Source: Xanthomonas melonis (lineage in GTDB: Bacteria; Pseudomonadota; Gammaproteobacteria; Xanthomonadales; Xanthomonadaceae). Taken from it: a stretch of 64,000 nt of DNA. Below the pieces are notes generated by a model, which was not told where the DNA came from, ran no database searches, and saw nothing but the letters and a program-made list of their open reading frames with translations. The stretch's first letter is position 1, and every line of letters begins with the position of its first letter. Below, one piece after another: positions 59,689-64,000 of this stretch. Made by a program: the position numbers and the translations under genes. The stretch is taken from contig NZ_JAJGQH010000007.1 in the NCBI RefSeq assembly GCF_020783655.1, forward strand, positions 124,001 to 188,000. The letters are read 5' to 3'.

Positions 59689-60073
59689 CAGCTGCACAGC
59701 TAGCAGCAGGGCGATGCGAGGGAATGCGCCACGGCCCGCTTCGCGGACGCTGCGATCGCTTCCGGCTGCGCACCGGTCCGATCGACACGCGTGATGTCTA
59801 CTGGAAGCACGACTGCACGTGAGGTAAGGCCGGCGCTGCACCAGCAGAGCAACAGCAATATACGACCGATGATCAGGGGCTTCGGTCGCGCCTGACGGCA
59901 ATGGCGGTCGCCCGCGATTGCCGCAGAACACACGGCGTGCACGAGGCACGCATCAGCGCCGCAGCACGCGGCATTGCGATCGTTGGATCGCAGGCCACCC
60001 AACGCCGCTTGCGGCGCCAGGCAGCCCGTTTGAATACCGGTCACTCCACCGTCCCTGTCGAACGAGAACTGCC
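59689..60073. other. Gap between receptor and synthesis genes, with two hairpins
   Basis: This 385-base stretch contains a perfect TGCGATC-GTTG-GATCGCA hairpin (59975-59992) and a CGCCGC-TT-GCGGCG hairpin (60003-60016) about 60 bases before the ATP-grasp gene. No second Fur box is seen. The hairpins may adjust expression between receptor and synthesis genes, or terminate part of the transcripts. Confidence 0.5.
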
Positions 60074-61300
60074 ATGAACGCTGTTCCCCACGCACCATTG
60101 GTGATCCTGAGCCATGTCTGCCACCCGGCCATCACCGATGGCTTTGTGCCTGCCGCGCACGCGCAAGGCATCCCGGTCTGGCTGCTGACCGATCACCTGC
60201 TCGATCACCTCGCCTATTTCCGCGATCACGCCTCGCTCGCACCACAACGGGTGATCGAGTGCGACGTGTTCAATCCGCTGGGCGTGCTGGATCTGCTGCA
60301 CGACGCCGGTGTGACACCGCGCGCAGTCTTCAGCAATAGCGACCATCTGCAGACCAGCGCTGCGTTGGTGGCGGCCGGGCTGGGCCTGCCCGGCAAGGAC
60401 TGGCAGGTGTGTTATGCAGCCAAGAACAAGGCCGCCATGCGGCAGCGCCTGCGCACGCACGGATTGCCGTCGCCGTGGTTCTGCACGCTGGCGCCCGGCG
60501 CCGCACTGCCGGCGCAGATTCCGTGGCCGGTGGTGGCCAAGCCGCGCGAAGGCGTGGCCAGCCTGGACGTTCGCCACTGCGCCGACATCGGACAGTTGCA
60601 GGCCTACCTGGACGATCTCTGGCAACGTCACCCGCAGCGCACGGTGCTGCTGGAAGGCATGTTGGAAGGGCCACTGTTCACGCTGGAAACGCTGGGCGAC
60701 GGACACACGCTGCAGGCCATCGGCGGATTCAAGGTGCGCTTGTCGCCGCCGCCGCATTTCGTCGAATGCGAAGCGCACTGGGATGGCCAGGTAGACACGC
60801 CGGTGATCGCACAGGCATTGCGGCAACTGCGCGTGTTCGGGGTCAACTTCGGCCTGTGCCACAGCGAATTCATCCTCACCGCCGACGGCCCGGTGTTGGT
60901 GGAGATCAACTACCGCAGCATCGGCGACCGACGCGAATTCCTGCTCGATGCGATGTTCGGCCAGCAATGGTTCGCCGCCGCGCTGGCGCCGCACCTGGGC
61001 CAGCCCTTGCCGCAGCTGCGCAGCGCGCATGCGCACGCCTTGCTGCGCTATTACGTGGCCGAGCACGATGGCGAGCTGGTGGTTGCCAGCGAAGACCGTC
61101 GGCTTCACGACGCGCACAGCGACGTGCAATACCGGCGCATGCGCGCCCCCGGCGAGCAGATCCGGCTGAGCCACTCCAACAAGGACTACCTGGGCGTCCT
61201 GAGCGCGCTGGCCAGCGATGCACAGGCGCTGCAACAGGCGGTGGTGCAGGCCGAAGCGGGCCTGCAGTGGCGGATCGACCAGGCGGAGCTGCGCGCATGA
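60074..61300 (+). CDS. xssA: ATP-grasp ligase of xanthoferrin synthesis (PvsA-like)
   Basis: The 408-residue protein has an ATP-grasp fold. The lysine segment is IPWPVVAKPREGVASLDVR, the central region is VLLEGMLEGPLFTLETLGDG, and the metal-binding end is GPVLVEINYRSIGDRR. It resembles PvsA of the Vibrio vibrioferrin pathway, which forms an amide bond between an amino acid and a carboxylate precursor. It overlaps the next gene by ATGA, so it is translationally coupled to it. The start at 60074 begins MNAVPHAPLVILSHVCHPAI; the frame is open upstream. Confidence 0.85.
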   Translation: MNAVPHAPLVILSHVCHPAITDGFVPAAHAQGIPVWLLTDHLLDHLAYFRDHASLAPQRVIECDVFNPLGVLDLLHDAGVTPRAVFSNSDHLQTSAALVAAGLGLPGKDWQVCYAAKNKAAMRQRLRTHGLPSPWFCTLAPGAALPAQIPWPVVAKPREGVASLDVRHCADIGQLQAYLDDLWQRHPQRTVLLEGMLEGPLFTLETLGDGHTLQAIGGFKVRLSPPPHFVECEAHWDGQVDTPVIAQALRQLRVFGVNFGLCHSEFILTADGPVLVEINYRSIGDRREFLLDAMFGQQWFAAALAPHLGQPLPQLRSAHAHALLRYYVAEHDGELVVASEDRRLHDAHSDVQYRRMRAPGEQIRLSHSNKDYLGVLSALASDAQALQQAVVQAEAGLQWRIDQAELRA

Positions 61301-63099
61301 ACCACGCCGACGACCAACGCTACATCGCCATTCGCATCATCGATGCCTGTCTCCGCGAGGACGTGCGCGCGATCGTCAGCCGTGCCGGCATGGCGAACCC
61401 GGATACGGACCTGCTTGCGCAGTGGCCTGGCGCCGTGCCCGGTGATGGCTGGTGGAAGATCGCGCACCTGCCCGACGGCACACTGTGGCTGCCGATGCGT
61501 CGCCACGGCCTGTTGCAGGCGATCAGCGCCTGCGACGACCGCTGGATCGTGCAGGACGCTACCGGTGCCCGGCTGGAACAGGGCGCGCAGGCATGGCTGC
61601 AGCGCATGGGCAACGGGCTCGATCCGGAAACCCGGCGCCTGCACCGCGCCTACGCCGACGAAGCCGACTGCGCAGCGACCCACCGCGGTCTGGCGCGGCA
61701 GGCCTATGCCGCGCAGGCGCCGGCGCTGGCCAATGCATTGCAGCACGCCGATGCGGCCGAGCGCGCGTATCGCTGCGATCAGCTGGCCAGCTACCGCGAC
61801 CACCCGTTCTACCCGACCGCACGCGCCAAGGCCGGGCTGGACCCCAGCGAGCTGCGCGATTACGCGCCGGAGTTCGCGCCCAGCTTCAAGCTGCGCTGGC
61901 TGGCGGTGCCGCAGGCGCTGCTCAGCTGCACCAGCCCAGCGCCGGCCGAGCTGTGGCCGGACTTCGCCGACGTGGGACTGTCGCCAGCGCTTGCGGACTC
62001 GCATGCGCTGTGGCCGGTGCATCCGCTGGTGTGGGAACGGCTGGACCAGCCGGACTTCGAACTGCCTTCCGGCACCCTGCGCGCAGCGCAGCCCTGGCTG
62101 GAGGTGCGCCCCACCTTGTCGGTGCGCACGCTGGTGCCGCTGCAGCACCCGCATCTGCATCTCAAGCTGCCGATCCCGATGCGCACGCTCGGCGCGTTGA
62201 ATCTGCGCCTGATCAAGCCCTCGACCCTGTACGACGGGCACTGGCTGGAACGCGCGCTGCGGCGTATCGATGCGCTGGATCCGGCGCTGCGCGGACGCTG
62301 CGTGTTCGTGGACGAATCGCATGGCGGACACGTCGGCCAGGCCCGGCATCTGGCCTATCTGCTGCGGCGCTATCCACCCCTGCAGGACACCACGCTGGTA
62401 CCGGTGGCCGCATTGTGCGCGCTACTGCCCGATGGCCGGCCGATGGCGCTCCATCTGGCCGAACGGTTCGCGCAAGGCGACCTGCACGCCTGGTGGCGCG
62501 ACTACACCGAACTGCTGCTCACGGTGCATCTGCGGTTGTGGCTGCGTTACGGCATTGCGCTGGAAGCCAACCAGCAGAACAGCGTGCTGGTCTATGCCGC
62601 AGGACAACCGGTACGTCTGCTGATGAAGGACAACGATGCCGCGCGTATCGCCATGCCGTGGCTGCGCGCGCAGCTGCACGACCTCGCCGCGCTGGGGCCG
62701 CTGCACGATGCACGCATCGCGGTGGACGATACGCAGGCATTGGCGCGGATGTTCTGCACCATCGTGCTGCAGCTGGATCTGCAGGCGGTACTGGACGGCC
62801 TGGCCGAATGGCAGCCATCCCTGCGCGCAGCCCTGCAGGCGCAGCTGCAACGGCAACTGCTGCAGACACTGGAGCAGCTGCACGCCGAAGGCATCGACAC
62901 TGCACCGGCGTACCGCCTGCTGGCCGCACCACGCCTGCCGGTGAAGTACCTGCTCAGCGCAGGCAGCCTGCTCAGCAAGCAGCTCACCGGCGCGGCCGAC
63001 ATCAACAAGTTCTACGGCGAAAGCGCACCCAATCCGTTCGGCAGCGCGTTCGCCGAGGCGCAGCCGGCACCGCCGCGGCAGGCCGGAGCCCAGCGATGA
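61297..63099 (+). CDS. xssB: IucA/IucC-family NIS siderophore synthetase (PvsB-like)
   Basis: The 600-residue protein belongs to the NRPS-independent siderophore synthetases, which couple citrate-type carboxylates to amines or alcohols with ATP. Family features are HLHLKLPIPMRTLGALNLRL, FVDESHGGHV, and ALEANQQNSVLVY (in aerobactin synthetases the second segment reads with a His: HQQN). A later LMKDNDAARIA is the carboxylate-binding part. The gene starts in the ATGA overlap with xssA and itself overlaps the MFS gene by ATGA. Vibrio PvsB is the nearest functional parallel; the second synthetase PvsD would lie beyond the window. Confidence 0.88.
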   Translation: MNHADDQRYIAIRIIDACLREDVRAIVSRAGMANPDTDLLAQWPGAVPGDGWWKIAHLPDGTLWLPMRRHGLLQAISACDDRWIVQDATGARLEQGAQAWLQRMGNGLDPETRRLHRAYADEADCAATHRGLARQAYAAQAPALANALQHADAAERAYRCDQLASYRDHPFYPTARAKAGLDPSELRDYAPEFAPSFKLRWLAVPQALLSCTSPAPAELWPDFADVGLSPALADSHALWPVHPLVWERLDQPDFELPSGTLRAAQPWLEVRPTLSVRTLVPLQHPHLHLKLPIPMRTLGALNLRLIKPSTLYDGHWLERALRRIDALDPALRGRCVFVDESHGGHVGQARHLAYLLRRYPPLQDTTLVPVAALCALLPDGRPMALHLAERFAQGDLHAWWRDYTELLLTVHLRLWLRYGIALEANQQNSVLVYAAGQPVRLLMKDNDAARIAMPWLRAQLHDLAALGPLHDARIAVDDTQALARMFCTIVLQLDLQAVLDGLAEWQPSLRAALQAQLQRQLLQTLEQLHAEGIDTAPAYRLLAAPRLPVKYLLSAGSLLSKQLTGAADINKFYGESAPNPFGSAFAEAQPAPPRQAGAQR

Positions 63100-64000
63100 A
63101 GCGCATCCTGGGCCCGGTGCTGGCGGCGCACTACCTGGCGGCCTTCACCGCCCTGGGCATGCCGCTGTTCCTGCCGCAGGTACTGGCCGAACTGGCGCCG
63201 GGCGCCGCGGTGGGCTGGAGCGGCGTGCTGTATGTGCTGCCGACGCTGTGTACGGCGCTGACCGCCAGCAGTTGGGGGCGACTGGCCGATCGCTATGGCC
63301 GCAAGCGCTCGTTGCTGCGCGCACAACTGGGGCTGGCGCTGGGCTTTGCGATCGCCGGCTTCGCGCCCACCCTGACCTGGCTGGTGATCGGCCTGATCGT
63401 GCAAGGCGCCTGTGGCGGCTCGCTGGCGGCCGCCAATGCGTACCTGGCTAGCCAGCCGCAGGCCGGGCCGCTGGCGCGTGCGCTGGACTGGACGCAGTAC
63501 TCGGCGCGGCTGGCGATGGTCAGCGCACCCGCGTTGCTCGGGCTCGCACTGGCATTGGGGCCGGCGCAGTCGCTGTACCGCGCGCTGGCGCTGTTGCCGC
63601 TGATCGCCTTCGCACTGACCTGGCGGCTGCCGGCAGACCGGCCGGCCGCACGCCCGGCTGTCGCGGCACCGAGCCCGGGCAACGGCAAACCGCCGGCACC
63701 CGCGTCGGCGGCAGCCGCGTCGCTCTGGCCGGCCCTGCTGCTGGCGCAGTTCCTGTTCTGCTTCGCGATGGTGGTGACCTTCCCGTACTTCATCCCGTAC
63801 GCGCTGGCACGCGGCGCCGGGCACGACGCCTGGGCCGGGCTGCTCTACAGCCTGCCGCACCTGGTCTACCTGGTGGTGCTGCCTTGGTGGCGGCGCGGCG
63901 ATGGCGACGCGTGGCTGGTGCCCGGCCTGGCGATGTTCGCACTGGCCTGCGTCTGGCAGGCGATGTTGCGCGATCCGGTGGCGCTGGCCGGCGCACGCCT
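63096..64000 (+). CDS. xssC: MFS siderophore exporter (PvsC-like), 3'-truncated by the window
   Basis: The frame starts with ATG at 63096, overlapping the xssB stop by four bases, and is open to the window end, so about 300 residues are seen. It shows MFS features: hydrophobic helices from MKRILGPVLAAHYLAAFTAL, the loop GRLADRYGRKRSLLRAQL, and several further spans (LVIGLIVQGACGGSLAAAN). By position it is the exporter of the siderophore, like PvsC of Vibrio. Xanthoferrin loci also contain a second synthetase and a decarboxylase, which should follow to the right. Confidence 0.82.
   Translation, partial: MKRILGPVLAAHYLAAFTALGMPLFLPQVLAELAPGAAVGWSGVLYVLPTLCTALTASSWGRLADRYGRKRSLLRAQLGLALGFAIAGFAPTLTWLVIGLIVQGACGGSLAAANAYLASQPQAGPLARALDWTQYSARLAMVSAPALLGLALALGPAQSLYRALALLPLIAFALTWRLPADRPAARPAVAAPSPGNGKPPAPASAAAASLWPALLLAQFLFCFAMVVTFPYFIPYALARGAGHDAWAGLLYSLPHLVYLVVLPWWRRGDGDAWLVPGLAMFALACVWQAMLRDPVALAGAR

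Noticed and set aside
57157..59949. A 930-codon open frame on the minus strand antisense to the siderophore receptor
   Set aside because: It is a shadow of a high-GC gene: composition follows the third-codon bias of the receptor, there is no start signal and no domain is recognisable.
59689..60073. A second Fur box before the ATP-grasp gene
   Set aside because: No run with an acceptable match to the 7-1-7 consensus was found; the hairpins there are GC-rich.

Overview
The window is a 64 kb piece of chromosome from a Xanthomonas-like gammaproteobacterium (plant-associated Xanthomonadaceae). The support is the high GC content, several carbohydrate- or iron-type TonB-dependent receptors (TBDRs), a PqaA-like protein, a class A beta-lactamase next to a LysR regulator, and above all a xanthoferrin/vibrioferrin-type siderophore locus at the right edge. 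I cannot fix the species. I see no insertion sequence, prophage, integrase, CRISPR array or rRNA. One tRNA gene (Lys, UUU) is present.

Layout. 1-6.5 kb: end of an unknown gene, a PqaA-like secreted hydrolase, then glucokinase plus a large TBDR behind a LacI-type operator palindrome; this looks like the N-acetylglucosamine-responsive glucokinase/TBDR locus known in Xanthomonas. 6.5-18 kb: hrpA, dps, recQ, small secreted or membrane proteins, a lone receiver protein, an S4-domain pseudouridine-synthase homologue with an altered active site, and an HWE-type histidine kinase coupled to a receiver. 18.5-38 kb: a long, mostly minus-strand block of conserved cell-envelope and recombination genes. 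In transcription order it reads fmdB-type zinc ribbon, lipoprotein, aspS, acetyltransferase, hydrolase, yebC, ruvC, ruvA, kup, a double SUKH protein, ruvB, ybgC, tolQ, tolR, tolA, tolB, pal, cpoB, queE, followed by tRNA-Lys and plus-strand queC. 38-44 kb: an MFS transporter, a divergent beta-lactamase/LysR pair, a YcxB-like membrane protein and an ABC-F ATPase. 44-53 kb: three paralogous TBDRs in a row with a small VOC protein between the first two. 53-56.6 kb: a cytochrome P450 and a KefB/YbaL-type antiporter. 56.7-64 kb: a Fur-box-headed siderophore locus with an HpaI/SbnG-like protein, TBDR, ATP-grasp ligase, IucA/IucC-type NIS synthetase and MFS exporter; it runs off the right edge.

How genes work together. 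The Tol-Pal genes form one envelope-constriction machine. RuvA, RuvB and RuvC process Holliday junctions. QueC and QueE make the queuosine precursor. The siderophore genes plausibly go from citrate supply (SbnG-like protein) to assembly, export and re-uptake.

The least expected theme is repetitive palindromic DNA that has entered coding sequences or translation starts of conserved genes. A GGGACCC/GGGTCCC hairpin element abuts the ruvA start, and a second copy encodes a roughly 40-residue N-terminal extension of RuvC. A GGGATTC-type repeat encodes part of the YbgC N-terminus. A hairpin element sits in frame inside the ABC-F ATPase. In addition, two tandem multi-hairpin modules between dps and recQ show compensatory changes in their stems, so their folded shape rather than their sequence appears to be kept.
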